Below are positions 26,778 to 35,223 of a stretch of DNA of 41,947 nt, one piece after another; the stretch's first letter is position 1, and each line of letters opens with the position of its first letter. The stretch covers positions 1 to 41,947 of the forward strand of contig CASEIR010000015.1 in assembly GCA_949287925.1 (NCBI GenBank), written 5' to 3'. A program made the translations under genes and the position numbers. This stretch comes from an uncultured Lachnospiraceae bacterium. GTDB lineage: Bacteria > Bacillota > Clostridia > Lachnospirales > Lachnospiraceae. The notes under the pieces were generated by a model that was not told the DNA's origin, did not search any database, and saw nothing but the letters and a program-made list of their open reading frames with translations.

Positions 26778-26814
26778 AAAAGATCCGGGAAACAGAATAC
26801 GTTCCCCGGATCTT
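26778..26814 (-). terminator. Intrinsic terminator of the 3D-domain gene
   Basis: Minus strand AAGATCCGGGGAA pairs with TTTCCCGGATCTT around a 9-base loop and is followed by TTTT. It begins 10 bp after the stop at 26825. Confidence 0.85.
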
Positions 26815-26824
26815 CCAGCATCCT

Positions 26825-27788
26825 TTATTTCGTAAGATACACTTCTGTCTGCCCGACACCCAGGTCTAATGCCCTCTGATGATCACTCACATAAATATCG
26901 ATATGATTCCCGTTAACTCCTCCTCCGCAATCCTCAGCAGTAAATACATGTCCATTGATAATGACCTCTGTACCGTACGGGATGACGTTCGGATCAACGG
27001 CAATTGTTCTGCCTTCCACCACAGGTGTTCCGGTTGCCGTAATACCTGTTTCTACATTACAGCATATTTCGCATGCACAGTAGTATGTAAGTTTAAAAGT
27101 TCCGAGGCTTTCTCCATACATTTCTGCAGTCGCGTTCACTTCGCTGATGTTTCCGTCAGAATAATTATAGACACCGCTGTCCTCAAGAATCCTTACGGCC
27201 CACACAGCGTCTTCAGTATCCAGGGTTCCCTGAATGATTCCCGTTCTGCTGCTCCGTGCCTCAATCGTTTTTCCGTCTCCTGCATATATTACCACATGAT
27301 AATCCGGAACCATCCAAATGGCCTGTATCATCCGGATCCTTCGAGTCTTCTGAGTTATCCAATGTTTCTGACTCTTCACTATCTTCCGACTCCTGATTAT
27401 TTTCCAAGTCACCCGCTATGTCCGACTCCTCATTATCTTCCGATTCTTCCGGATTCTTTGGTCCATCTGTGTCTTCCACCGGTTCTTCTTTCTCTTGAGT
27501 AATCACTTCTCCCGTAGCAGGATCAATTCTTGATCCATCTGCCGTACTTAGCAGATATCCTGTCGTTTCATCGAAATAAACCGTTCCCGCATCTATCATC
27601 GCAAGCACCACATCCGAAACAGCAACAACCGAGCCATTCCCGTCAAGCGCATCAAGTGATTCTGCTGACGCATCTGCGGCAATCTCTTCTGGCTGCCCTT
27701 CTGCCGCAAATACGTATTGTCCAGGACTCATCAGCATCGCTCCTGTAAGCAACATTGCCGCAGTCCGTTTCCATTTATATCCTGCCAT
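26825..27788 (-). pseudogene. Secreted NlpC/P60-3D domain protein, broken by frameshift and internal deletion
   Basis: ATG 27788 (AGGAG 6 bases upstream) starts a signal peptide (YKWKRTAAMLLTGAMLMSPG, ending near FAAEG) and a long acidic Glu/Asp/Ser linker. This frame stops at 27261 soon after reading GLSCGNICRRRKND. A second frame of the same strand carries the C-terminal half: HVVIYAGDGKTIEARSS, which is the His-containing end of an NlpC/P60 peptidase, then a complete 3D domain (about FKLTYYCACEICC to YGTEVIINGHVF and DIYVSDHQRALDLG). The catalytic Cys part of NlpC/P60 is absent. The gene probably encoded a wall peptidase and is now inactive, unless the frames are joined by recoding, which I consider unlikely. 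Confidence 0.75.
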
Positions 27789-27836
27789 ATCGTTCTCCTT
27801 ATCTGTCAGTACTTTCATCCAACTCTTTGATCTGGG

Positions 27837-29582
27837 TTATGACAGTCTTCCATGATCCATTTCATATACCCTGTCTGCCAGATTCATGGTTGACTTCCTG
27901 TGAGAGACCAATATCACCGTCTTATCCCCCTTGCCTTCTTTCAGCGATTTCAGGATAATGCCTTCGTTGAGGGAATCCAGATTGCTGGTGGGCTCATCCA
28001 ATAGAAGGAACGGAGCGTCATGCAGGAACGCCCTGGCAATCCCGATCCGCTGTCTCTCTCCTCCGGATAAGTTGTCTCCCAACTCACCAACTTCCGTATC
28101 ATACCCCTTCGGCAGCTTTATGATGAAGTCATGGATAGAAGCTTTTTTCGCGGCATCCATGATCTCCTCCCTGGAAGCTCCAGGTTTTCCTACAGCAATA
28201 TTATTGGCTATGGAGTCATGGAACAACACCGTTTCCTGCGTCACATAAGACTCCATTTCCCGCAGGTTTTCTGTATTGATTGCGCGTACGTCCCGACCGG
28301 ATATTCGGATCTGTCCACCCTGTACATCCCAGAACCGCATCATAAGCTTCAGCAGAGTGGATTTTCCAGAACCGCTGGCTCCATGGATACCGACCACTTT
28401 TCCTTTGGGGATATGAATCGAATAACCTTTCAGGATCTGCTCCTCTTCGTACGCAAAGTCCACATTGTCCGCCTGTGCATCGGAAAAAGAAACGTTTTCC
28501 GCTCCCGACACTTCCTCTACTTTTGGCTCTTCCTCCAGTAGGGAGAGCACCCGCTCCCCGCTGGCCAGGGTCTGATTCAGATTATTGGACAGGCTGGCAA
28601 GCGCCGTCACCGGTCCAAAGGAGCCCATCATGGCAGCCGTTCCGGTCAGCATGCCTGTCAGATCCACACTTCCCGCCTGCTTCAGCACGATCATAAGGGA
28701 CAGCGTGGCAAAGGAAAAGAGAAGAATGGTCAGATTCGTCACAGACCTTTGCCCGGCTTCCAGACGATTCAGATCTTTCTGTATGCCGGCCAACCGGTCC
28801 GAACGCTCCTCCATCTCTTTCCTGCGCTTCTCGCCCTGGCCGTACTGAATGGTCTCGTCCAGCCCCCGCAGGGAATCCAGGATAAAGCTGTTCAGGCTGC
28901 CGAATCCATTCCGGAACGCCATGCCCCTGCCGGCGCCCTGCTTTCCAAAGTACAGCGGAATCACCGCCCCTACTGTCAGATAGCCCGCCAGCGCCAGGAT
29001 CGCTGCCAGTGGTGAAATTCCACCGATAAACAGGAGCATCACAAAAGAGGTCAGCACCGCAATAGCGACCGGCGAGATCGTATGTGCGTAAAACACCTCC
29101 AGCAGTTCAATATCCGATGTAATGACCGATATCAGGTTTCCTTTGTCCCTCCCCTCCAGTTTCGCCGGACAGAGCTTTCGAAGAGCGGCAAACACCTGAT
29201 GCCGGATGATCGCCAGCAGTTTAAACGCAATGAAATGATTGCAGTACTGCTCTCCATAATGCAGGATTCCCCTCATTACCGCCATTACAATCAATATGAT
29301 GAACAGGGTCTGTGGTTCCATCCGAAGAAATAGTCCAGCACCGGAGGCAGACAGGCTGCCTCCCATCAGTTCTATAAGAGGCTCCAGCAGGATATGCATC
29401 AGACCGTATCCCGCAAGGATAGTAAGAAAGATCGCGCACAGGTATCCAAGGGTTCCAAGCACAATGGCAAGGGCCATGACCGGAAGGAGCGGCTTTACCA
29501 GTCCGATCAGCCTTCCCATGATACAGACCCCGCTGCGCCGGGAATTTCCGTTCTTTGTATCCAATGTCTTCTCTTCGTTCAT
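27837..29582 (-). CDS. ABC half-transporter, permease-ATPase fusion (CydC-like), partner B
   Basis: 581 residues: six membrane helices (about 25-310) followed by an ATPase. Walker A is GIHGASGSGKSTLLKLM (about 395-411), the signature is LSGGERQRIGIARAF, and Walker B is FLLLDEPTSNLDS. The membrane part resembles CydC-type exporters. Its start overlaps the stop of the preceding half-transporter (ATGA), so the two form a heterodimer. CydDC exports thiols and binds heme in E. coli. Here it is the last gene of the heme locus, so a role in heme or redox handling is inferred. It ends 48 bp before the broken 3D gene with no terminator between. Confidence 0.85.
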   Translation of the reverse strand: MNEEKTLDTKNGNSRRSGVCIMGRLIGLVKPLLPVMALAIVLGTLGYLCAIFLTILAGYGLMHILLEPLIELMGGSLSASGAGLFLRMEPQTLFIILIVMAVMRGILHYGEQYCNHFIAFKLLAIIRHQVFAALRKLCPAKLEGRDKGNLISVITSDIELLEVFYAHTISPVAIAVLTSFVMLLFIGGISPLAAILALAGYLTVGAVIPLYFGKQGAGRGMAFRNGFGSLNSFILDSLRGLDETIQYGQGEKRRKEMEERSDRLAGIQKDLNRLEAGQRSVTNLTILLFSFATLSLMIVLKQAGSVDLTGMLTGTAAMMGSFGPVTALASLSNNLNQTLASGERVLSLLEEEPKVEEVSGAENVSFSDAQADNVDFAYEEEQILKGYSIHIPKGKVVGIHGASGSGKSTLLKLMMRFWDVQGGQIRISGRDVRAINTENLREMESYVTQETVLFHDSIANNIAVGKPGASREEIMDAAKKASIHDFIIKLPKGYDTEVGELGDNLSGGERQRIGIARAFLHDAPFLLLDEPTSNLDSLNEGIILKSLKEGKGDKTVILVSHRKSTMNLADRVYEMDHGRLS

Positions 29583-31315
29583 ACTGCCGCCTCCTTTCCG
29601 TACTGCTCCAGTTCCATCTGCGACTGATAAAGTTTCTGATACTCTCCTTCCAGTTCCATCAGTTTTTCATGTGTTCCGGTTTCCACAACCCGTCCTTCCT
29701 TCATCATATAGATCCGGTCTGACTTCACTACGTTGGCAAGGCGGTGGGAAATCAGGATGATCGTCCTGGTCTTTGCCAGTTCATGGATCACATCCATGAT
29801 CATCTCTTCACTTTCCGCGTCAATATTGGAAGTCGCCTCATCAAAGATATAGACCGGCGTATCATGAAGGAGCGCCCGCGCGATGGCAAGCCGCTGACAC
29901 TGGCCGCCGGAAAGATTGCCGCCTTTCTCTGAAATGGGGGTTTCCAGCCCCTGCTGCGCCTGCAAAAATCCCCACAGATTCACTTTTTCCAGTGCTTCCT
30001 CCATCTCTTTCTTCCTGGCATCCGGTTTTCCCATGCGGAGATTCTCTTCCACCGATCCCTTAAACAGATAGCTGTTGTGGCTGACCAGGGTGATCTGATC
30101 CATCAGACTGCTTTCCTGTATATCGGATAATTCTTTCCCTTCGACCGTCACACTGCCGGTATAACCGTGATTCCTGCCCATAAGAATCCCTGCCGCCGTA
30201 CTCTTGCCGCACCCCGAACTTCCTACAATGGACGTGAAACTTCCTGCTGGGAACTCCAGGCTGACTCCTCTTAGGATTTCCCGCTCCCCTTCGTAAGAAA
30301 AATGTACGTCTGAAAACGCGATATCCATCTCCATATAGGAAAGCCATTCCGATTTTTCCTCCGGCTCCGGAAGATCCAGCAATGCAAAAATCTTATCACT
30401 GGCCGCCATGCCATTCATGGCAATATGAAAGAAGGAACCCAGCAGGCGCAACGGAATAAAGAATTCCGAAGCAAGCAGAATGAGCATCAGCGCTCCATGA
30501 ACACTCACATTTCCTTTCATAAACTGGGACAGCGTAACGATCATCCCCACTGCCGCACCGCCGTAGGCGATGATATCCATGACGCTGGTAGAATTCAGCT
30601 GCATGGTCAACACCTTCATGGTAATCTGGCGAAACTGCTGGGATTCCTCATCCATCTCCCGAGCCTTTTCTTCATCCGCCCGGTAGATTTTCAACGTAGT
30701 CAGTCCCTGCAGATTTTCCAGGAAGCTGTCCCCCAGTTCCGTGTAGATCACCCAGTATCTGTTCAGCAGTTTTTTCGCGATCTTCTGAACTGCTACAATG
30801 GAAACGGGAATCAGCGGCACACAGACGAGAAGCACAAGACTTGCCTGCCAGTTTACAAATACGAGGATGACGAACAGCGTCACCGGAGCCAACAGACTAT
30901 AAATAAGCTGGGCAAGATACTTTCCGAAATAGGTTTCCAGCTGTTCCACTCCTTCCGCCGCCATCTGGACAACTTCCGAAGTGGCAGTCTTTTCCCGGTA
31001 GGATGCCCCCAGCCGGAGCAGTTTCCTGTAAATCTTATCTCTCAGGATCCGTTTTACATCCACGCTGGCCTGGTAAGAGGCATAAGCCGCTTTTCTGTCA
31101 CAGTAAAAGCGCAGAAACAATGCCATGATAAGAAGCGGTCCGTAAAAAACCACTGTCTGAGTTGTCACTTCCCAGAACAAAGCCGTCTCCAGCAGTACCG
31201 ATACACTGTAGATCATCAGCACCTGGCAGAGCAGAGCAAGCCACTGCCAGACAACCTGATATAGGATATATTTCTTAGCATGGGACAATAATCCCACAAG
31301 ACGTTTTTTGATCAT
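29579..31315 (-). CDS. ABC half-transporter, permease-ATPase fusion (CydD-like), partner A
   Basis: 578 residues from ATG 31315, chosen because AAAGG lies 5 bases before it and it starts 2 bp after the YgbA-type gene; the frame extends 19 codons upstream into that gene. Six membrane helices (about 15-300) precede the ATPase. Walker A is SIVGSSGCGKSTAAGIL, the signature is LSGGQCQRLAIARAL, and Walker B is VYIFDEATSNIDAESEE. It is the heterodimer partner of the next gene. The substrate is unknown; in the CydDC family it would be cysteine or glutathione, and in this locus heme-linked export or import is possible. Confidence 0.85.
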   Translation of the reverse strand: MIKKRLVGLLSHAKKYILYQVVWQWLALLCQVLMIYSVSVLLETALFWEVTTQTVVFYGPLLIMALFLRFYCDRKAAYASYQASVDVKRILRDKIYRKLLRLGASYREKTATSEVVQMAAEGVEQLETYFGKYLAQLIYSLLAPVTLFVILVFVNWQASLVLLVCVPLIPVSIVAVQKIAKKLLNRYWVIYTELGDSFLENLQGLTTLKIYRADEEKAREMDEESQQFRQITMKVLTMQLNSTSVMDIIAYGGAAVGMIVTLSQFMKGNVSVHGALMLILLASEFFIPLRLLGSFFHIAMNGMAASDKIFALLDLPEPEEKSEWLSYMEMDIAFSDVHFSYEGEREILRGVSLEFPAGSFTSIVGSSGCGKSTAAGILMGRNHGYTGSVTVEGKELSDIQESSLMDQITLVSHNSYLFKGSVEENLRMGKPDARKKEMEEALEKVNLWGFLQAQQGLETPISEKGGNLSGGQCQRLAIARALLHDTPVYIFDEATSNIDAESEEMIMDVIHELAKTRTIILISHRLANVVKSDRIYMMKEGRVVETGTHEKLMELEGEYQKLYQSQMELEQYGKEAAV

Positions 31316-31317
31316 AG

Positions 31318-31671
31318 TTACCTTTCTTCCTTTTGTTTTCTTTTTTCTTTCATGCTGCTGATAACATGCCATACTGCAAGGATGGGATGGAAAAATATGA
31401 TCCTCGGTCCGGAATACCGCATCACCTGCCGGATCTTCTCCCGCATTTCAGGTTTATAGCAATGAACCCTGCAGTTGCTGCAAAAGGTTTTTTTCTCCAT
31501 AAAGGGACATTTTTCGCTTCTCAGCTTTGCATAATCTGCCAGTTCCCGGCAGGCATGACACAATCGTCCCGTCTTCCGGTCAAATCCCTTATGATTCTTC
31601 CTGCAGTACAGATGGATCATTTCATCCACCACATACTGTTCTCTCTTTCTCTTCCATTCTATATCTGCCAT
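31318..31671 (-). CDS. YgbA-type protein (nitrous oxide-stimulated promoter family)
   Basis: About 117 residues, soluble, rich in Cys and basic residues: YCRKNHKGFDRK, LCHACRELADYA, KCPFMEKKTFCSNCRVHCYK. The pattern of paired Cys and the sequence RVHCYKPEMREKIRQVMRY with GPRMIFFHP-type region (SGPRIIFFHPILAVWH) match the YgbA_NO family. In enteric bacteria the homologue is linked to nitric oxide stress recovery. The Cys groups suggest a metal or Fe-S site. It begins at the DUF454 stop. Its role with a heme system is unknown, but iron or NO metabolism would fit. The first codon may be GTG 31674. Confidence 0.75.
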   Translation of the reverse strand: MADIEWKRKREQYVVDEMIHLYCRKNHKGFDRKTGRLCHACRELADYAKLRSEKCPFMEKKTFCSNCRVHCYKPEMREKIRQVMRYSGPRIIFFHPILAVWHVISSMKEKRKQKEER

Positions 31672-31674
31672 CAC

Positions 31675-32085
31675 TCATACCGCATCCTGTTCCAGGATTT
31701 GTCCCGGCTGTATCGTCTTCACCCGCAGGAAGAAATACAGCAGATGGCATACCCACACAACAGCCAGACAGATCCTGCCAGCCGGCACCTGACTCATCAT
31801 GACAAATCCAATTGCCATCACAACAGTCACTGTTCCTACAATTCGCAACTTCGTCCCGATGGTCATTGCCCGCTGCTTCACAAAACTGTCCAGATGCTTT
31901 CTATAGAGTTTTGTACTGATAAACCAGTTATGAAGTTTCTTTGAACTTTTTGCAAAGCAAAACACTGTCGCCATATAAAACGGAACAGTCGGAAGAATTG
32001 GAAGTACAATACCCACTGTCCCCAAACCCAGGCAAAGAAATCCCAAAATTATCCAAAAAATCCTGAGCGGATTCGCTTTTTTCAT
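31675..32085 (-). CDS. DUF454 (YbaN-like) membrane protein
   Basis: About 136 residues with an N-terminal pair of membrane helices, then a short amphipathic region and two more helices. The family signature is visible: [40 protein letters not shown] and the [18 protein letters not shown] stretch. Its function is not known. AGGAG is 9 bases before ATG 32085 and only 3 before ATG 32091, so the later start is preferred. It sits between the heme importer ATPase and the YgbA-type gene, and DUF454 genes often occur near heme uptake loci. Confidence 0.8.
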   Translation of the reverse strand: MKKANPLRIFWIILGFLCLGLGTVGIVLPILPTVPFYMATVFCFAKSSKKLHNWFISTKLYRKHLDSFVKQRAMTIGTKLRIVGTVTVVMAIGFVMMSQVPAGRICLAVVWVCHLLYFFLRVKTIQPGQILEQDAV

Positions 32086-32170
32086 TTTCATTCACTCCTG
32101 TTTTTCATACTTTCCAGGCTCCGGAGAGTCCTGTTCCTTGAGATGTCTCCGGTCCTGTATACTCTGACTC

Positions 32171-32959
32171 TCACACAGTCAGTACAAATTTCTTTCCGTC
32201 TATCATGGTCACGCCAAGAGAGATTCCATACAGTTCCCGGATGCACTCCGAAGTAATGATCTCATCGGGAGTTCCTTCCGCCGCCACATGTCCGTCTTTC
32301 AACCCGATGATCCGATGGGAATAATGGATCGCCTGATTGATATCATGGAGTACCATAATGATCGTGATCCCGTATTCCTGATTGAGTTTTTTTACCAGCT
32401 CCAGGATTTCAATCTGATACCGGATATCCAGATAAGTCGTCGGCTCATCCAGAAACAATATCTTCGTGTTCTGTGCCAGTGCCATGGCGATCCAGACACG
32501 CTGTCTCTGTCCTCCTGAGAGACGGCTTACTTCCCGGTCACGGTACTTCTCCACATTGGTCACTTCCATGGCCCAGCTGATCAGATTTTCGTCCTCCTCA
32601 CTTTGACTCTGCATCATCTTCCTGTGAGGCGTCCTCCCAAAAGAGACCAGCCGTTCCACCGTGATATCGTCTGCCGAAGTATTGTATTGATGAACAATGG
32701 AAACCTTGCGGGCGAATTCTTTAAGAGCCAGATTCTGGATGTTTTTTCCGTGGAGAAAGATATTCCCTTTTCTCGGATAAAGATTTTTCGTCATCAGATT
32801 AAACAATGTAGATTTTCCGCACCCGTTTGCTCCCATGATCGTTGTGATCTTCCCTTCTTCGATCTTAAAAGAAGTATCTTTTAACACTTTGTTCTTTCCG
32901 TAGGAAAAAAACAGGTTCCTCACCTCCATGGCTGGCTTTTTGTTATCCTCATGCTGCAT
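32171..32959 (-). CDS. Heme/iron-complex ABC importer ATPase (FecE/HtsC type)
   Basis: 262 residues of the FecE/FhuC/BtuD importer class. Walker A is TIMGANGCGKSTLFNLM (about 39-55), the signature is LSGGQRQRVWIAMALAQ, and Walker B is KILFLDEPTTYLDIRYQ. The TYLDI motif with LD...H switch (VLHDINQAIHYSHRI) is typical of siderophore and heme importers. It overlaps the permease gene by 11 bases. It should drive uptake through the FecCD permease with the IsdE-like lipoprotein. Confidence 0.92.
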   Translation of the reverse strand: MQHEDNKKPAMEVRNLFFSYGKNKVLKDTSFKIEEGKITTIMGANGCGKSTLFNLMTKNLYPRKGNIFLHGKNIQNLALKEFARKVSIVHQYNTSADDITVERLVSFGRTPHRKMMQSQSEEDENLISWAMEVTNVEKYRDREVSRLSGGQRQRVWIAMALAQNTKILFLDEPTTYLDIRYQIEILELVKKLNQEYGITIIMVLHDINQAIHYSHRIIGLKDGHVAAEGTPDEIITSECIRELYGISLGVTMIDGKKFVLTV

Positions 32960-34085
32960 ATTTCTTCGACCTCCTCAACAGAATGATAAAGAACGGCCCT
33001 CCGATCACACTCATGATGATGGATGCGGATACCTCGTAGGGCGCCGCCACCGTCCTGCCGATGGTATCAGCCAGCAGAAAGGTAAAAGCTCCTGCCAGCA
33101 TGGAAAACGGGATCAGCGCCCGGTGATCGCTCCCTACCAGGATGCGCCCCATATGCGGTACGATCAGTCCAAGGAAACTGATGGCTCCCGCCACCGCCGT
33201 GGAGATACTGGCAAGGAGTACCGCGATCAGAGAGATCACAATCCGCATCAGATTCACATTTACGCCCAGTCCCCGCGCCGTCTTGTCCTCCAGCGACATC
33301 AGGTTGCACATCTTTGAAAACAGAATGGCAAGGATCAGGCCGATGATCACATACGGCAGAAGCGTCTGTACATCCTCCCACGTCTTTTGCGTAATATTCC
33401 CTTCCACGATGGAAGCCACACCCGAAGAGTTTCCTCCGGTCATGGAATTCAGTGCATCGGAAAGACCGGTGAACATGGCGCTTACCGCAACACCGGTAAG
33501 GATAATCCTTAAAGGACTCAAACCGCTCTTCCATGACAGGCTGTAAACCAGGAAAAATGCCAGTACACCGCCTGCAAATGCAAACAACGGGGTGAAATAA
33601 TACAGGGCCGGCAGAAATGCCGTGACCAGCACCGCCACAAAGCTTGCCCCGCTGGAGATGCCGATGATCCCGGGGTCAGCCAGCGGATTCTTCAGCACTG
33701 CTTGAAACAATACACCAGACACCGCCACTGCAGCTCCTGCAAACAGAGAGATGACGATCCTCGGAAACCGGAGGTCATAAATCGCCGCCACGTTCTCAAT
33801 ACGCTCGATAAACAGGCCCCGGAACAGCTCTGACGGCGACACCTTCAGGCTGCCGATGTTCACGGATGCAAAAATCAGCACCACCAGAAGGCCCATCATG
33901 ACCACAAAGGATACGGTAGCCCGTGCCGCCTTCTTCTTTTTCCGGGTCCGGTCCGACTTCTGTATTTCTCCTTGTTCTTCTGAAGTTTCCATCTCCCTGC
34001 TCTGTGTTTCGGGCAGGATTTTTTCACCCCCCTTTTCTGCCTCCGTAAGGGGATTGTCCTGTAAACGGTTCTTTTCATCAGCCAT
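32949..34085 (-). CDS. Heme/iron-complex ABC importer permease (FecCD/HtsB type)
   Basis: 378 residues. Nine to ten membrane helices start after residue about 60, with the FecCD hallmarks FPRIVISLFAGAAVAVSGVL, NPLADPGIIGISSGASF and the coupling-helix segment GLIVPHMGRILVGSDHRALI. The first 60 residues are an unusual highly charged cytoplasmic extension (LTEAEKGGEKILPETQSREM and a K-rich patch before helix 1) not normal for this family. Only one permease gene is present, so it presumably forms a homodimer. It lies 13 bp after the lipoprotein gene. Confidence 0.92.
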   Translation of the reverse strand: MADEKNRLQDNPLTEAEKGGEKILPETQSREMETSEEQGEIQKSDRTRKKKKAARATVSFVVMMGLLVVLIFASVNIGSLKVSPSELFRGLFIERIENVAAIYDLRFPRIVISLFAGAAVAVSGVLFQAVLKNPLADPGIIGISSGASFVAVLVTAFLPALYYFTPLFAFAGGVLAFFLVYSLSWKSGLSPLRIILTGVAVSAMFTGLSDALNSMTGGNSSGVASIVEGNITQKTWEDVQTLLPYVIIGLILAILFSKMCNLMSLEDKTARGLGVNVNLMRIVISLIAVLLASISTAVAGAISFLGLIVPHMGRILVGSDHRALIPFSMLAGAFTFLLADTIGRTVAAPYEVSASIIMSVIGGPFFIILLRRSKKYAA

Positions 34086-34098
34086 ATCATCATCCTCC

Positions 34099-35223
34099 TT
34101 ACTTTGTAATCTCCTGCAGGGTTTCCTCGTCTACTTTCTCGCTGGCTTCGCTCTCTTCAGCCGCCTGTGCGGCATTCTCACTGTTCTCCTTTGCCTTGGC
34201 TTCGTCTTCCTCGTTCTCCGGATAGAGTATGGGCTGCAGTTCCTCCAGAGCCTCCGGATAACGGAAGGTGGCGCTCATACCGAACAATTCATAGGAAAGG
34301 TAGTAGACCTTGTCATTCTGCACCGCCTCAAAATGCTGCCAGATATCATTGGTCTCAAAGTCTTCCTGAAACATCTCCGTTACCTGATCCGGCAGAGCAT
34401 GGGCCGCGCAAAGGATAATGTCCGGCTCCTTCGTCTTCATATCTTCTGTATTGACAGTCAGAAATTCCTGGTCTGTCCCGGCATAGACATTCTCTCCGCC
34501 TGCCAGTTCCACCAGACTTCCTACATAGGAATTTTCCGTCGCTATGATATAGCTTCCGGGAAGTCCCATCAGGATCAGAACCTTCGGGCTCTCTTTTCCT
34601 TCATTTTTTGTGCTGTACTCTTCATAGAATTCCGTAAATTCATCCACCAGTTCCTGCGCCTCTTCTTCTCTGCCGAAGATCTCACCCAATTCCTGAATAG
34701 ACCGGTACATGCCCGGCACGCTCCTTAAGTTCAAAAACGCCCAGTCCGTATCGATGGCCTCATACTTTGGCTGCAGGTCTGACTGAAGGCTTGCCGGACT
34801 TAAGATCCAATCAGGATCAAGGGATGCCACGATCTCCATATCTGGAGCCATGGATGTACCCACCTGTTCCACTTCTGCATATCGCTCCGGTATGGTAGAA
34901 ACGGTGCTGGAGCATACCCCGACCAGTTCCAGTTCCAGACGGTCACAGATATCTGCCGTTGCAGGAGAGGTGGCAATAATCCTTGGTTCTTCCTCCATCG
35001 CTGCAACCTTCGCTTTCGCCGCTTCGACTGCTGCTTTCTCTTTCGGATCAGTGATCTCCAGGAGCGTCTCCGCACTCTGGGCAGTTCCCTCTGCAGTGCT
35101 TTCCGTATCGGCAGAGCCGCCCTTCTGATCCACGCAGCCTGCAAGAAGTCCGCAGGACAGGGCCATGCACAGGGCAATCCCAGTCAGTCTTCTCTTCTGT
35201 TCAGTTATCCTAATCTTCATCAT
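34099..35223 (-). CDS. isdE: Heme-binding lipoprotein of the ABC importer (IsdE/HtsA type)
   Basis: 374 residues from ATG 35223 (GGAGG 8 bases upstream inside the Shp gene). The lipobox is SCGLLAGC with the lipid Cys near residue 30. The mature protein is a helical-backbone binding protein. The heme-ligand motif VGTSMAPDMEI places Met125 and the AHALPDQV motif places His275, 150 residues apart, nearly the Met78/His229 spacing I recall for S. aureus IsdE. The closing FGMSATFRYPEALEEL is also typical. It has an extra acidic and Ala-rich tail of about 35 residues beyond the fold, which is unusual. It should receive heme from the Shp-like protein and give it to the FecCD permease. Confidence 0.88.
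   Translation of the reverse strand: MMKIRITEQKRRLTGIALCMALSCGLLAGCVDQKGGSADTESTAEGTAQSAETLLEITDPKEKAAVEAAKAKVAAMEEEPRIIATSPATADICDRLELELVGVCSSTVSTIPERYAEVEQVGTSMAPDMEIVASLDPDWILSPASLQSDLQPKYEAIDTDWAFLNLRSVPGMYRSIQELGEIFGREEEAQELVDEFTEFYEEYSTKNEGKESPKVLILMGLPGSYIIATENSYVGSLVELAGGENVYAGTDQEFLTVNTEDMKTKEPDIILCAAHALPDQVTEMFQEDFETNDIWQHFEAVQNDKVYYLSYELFGMSATFRYPEALEELQPILYPENEEDEAKAKENSENAAQAAEESEASEKVDEETLQEITK

Noticed and set aside
30425-31264. 279-codon plus-strand ORF opposite the CydD-like gene
   Set aside because: It is His/Gln-rich with no domain and no ribosome site, and is a shadow of a certain ABC gene.
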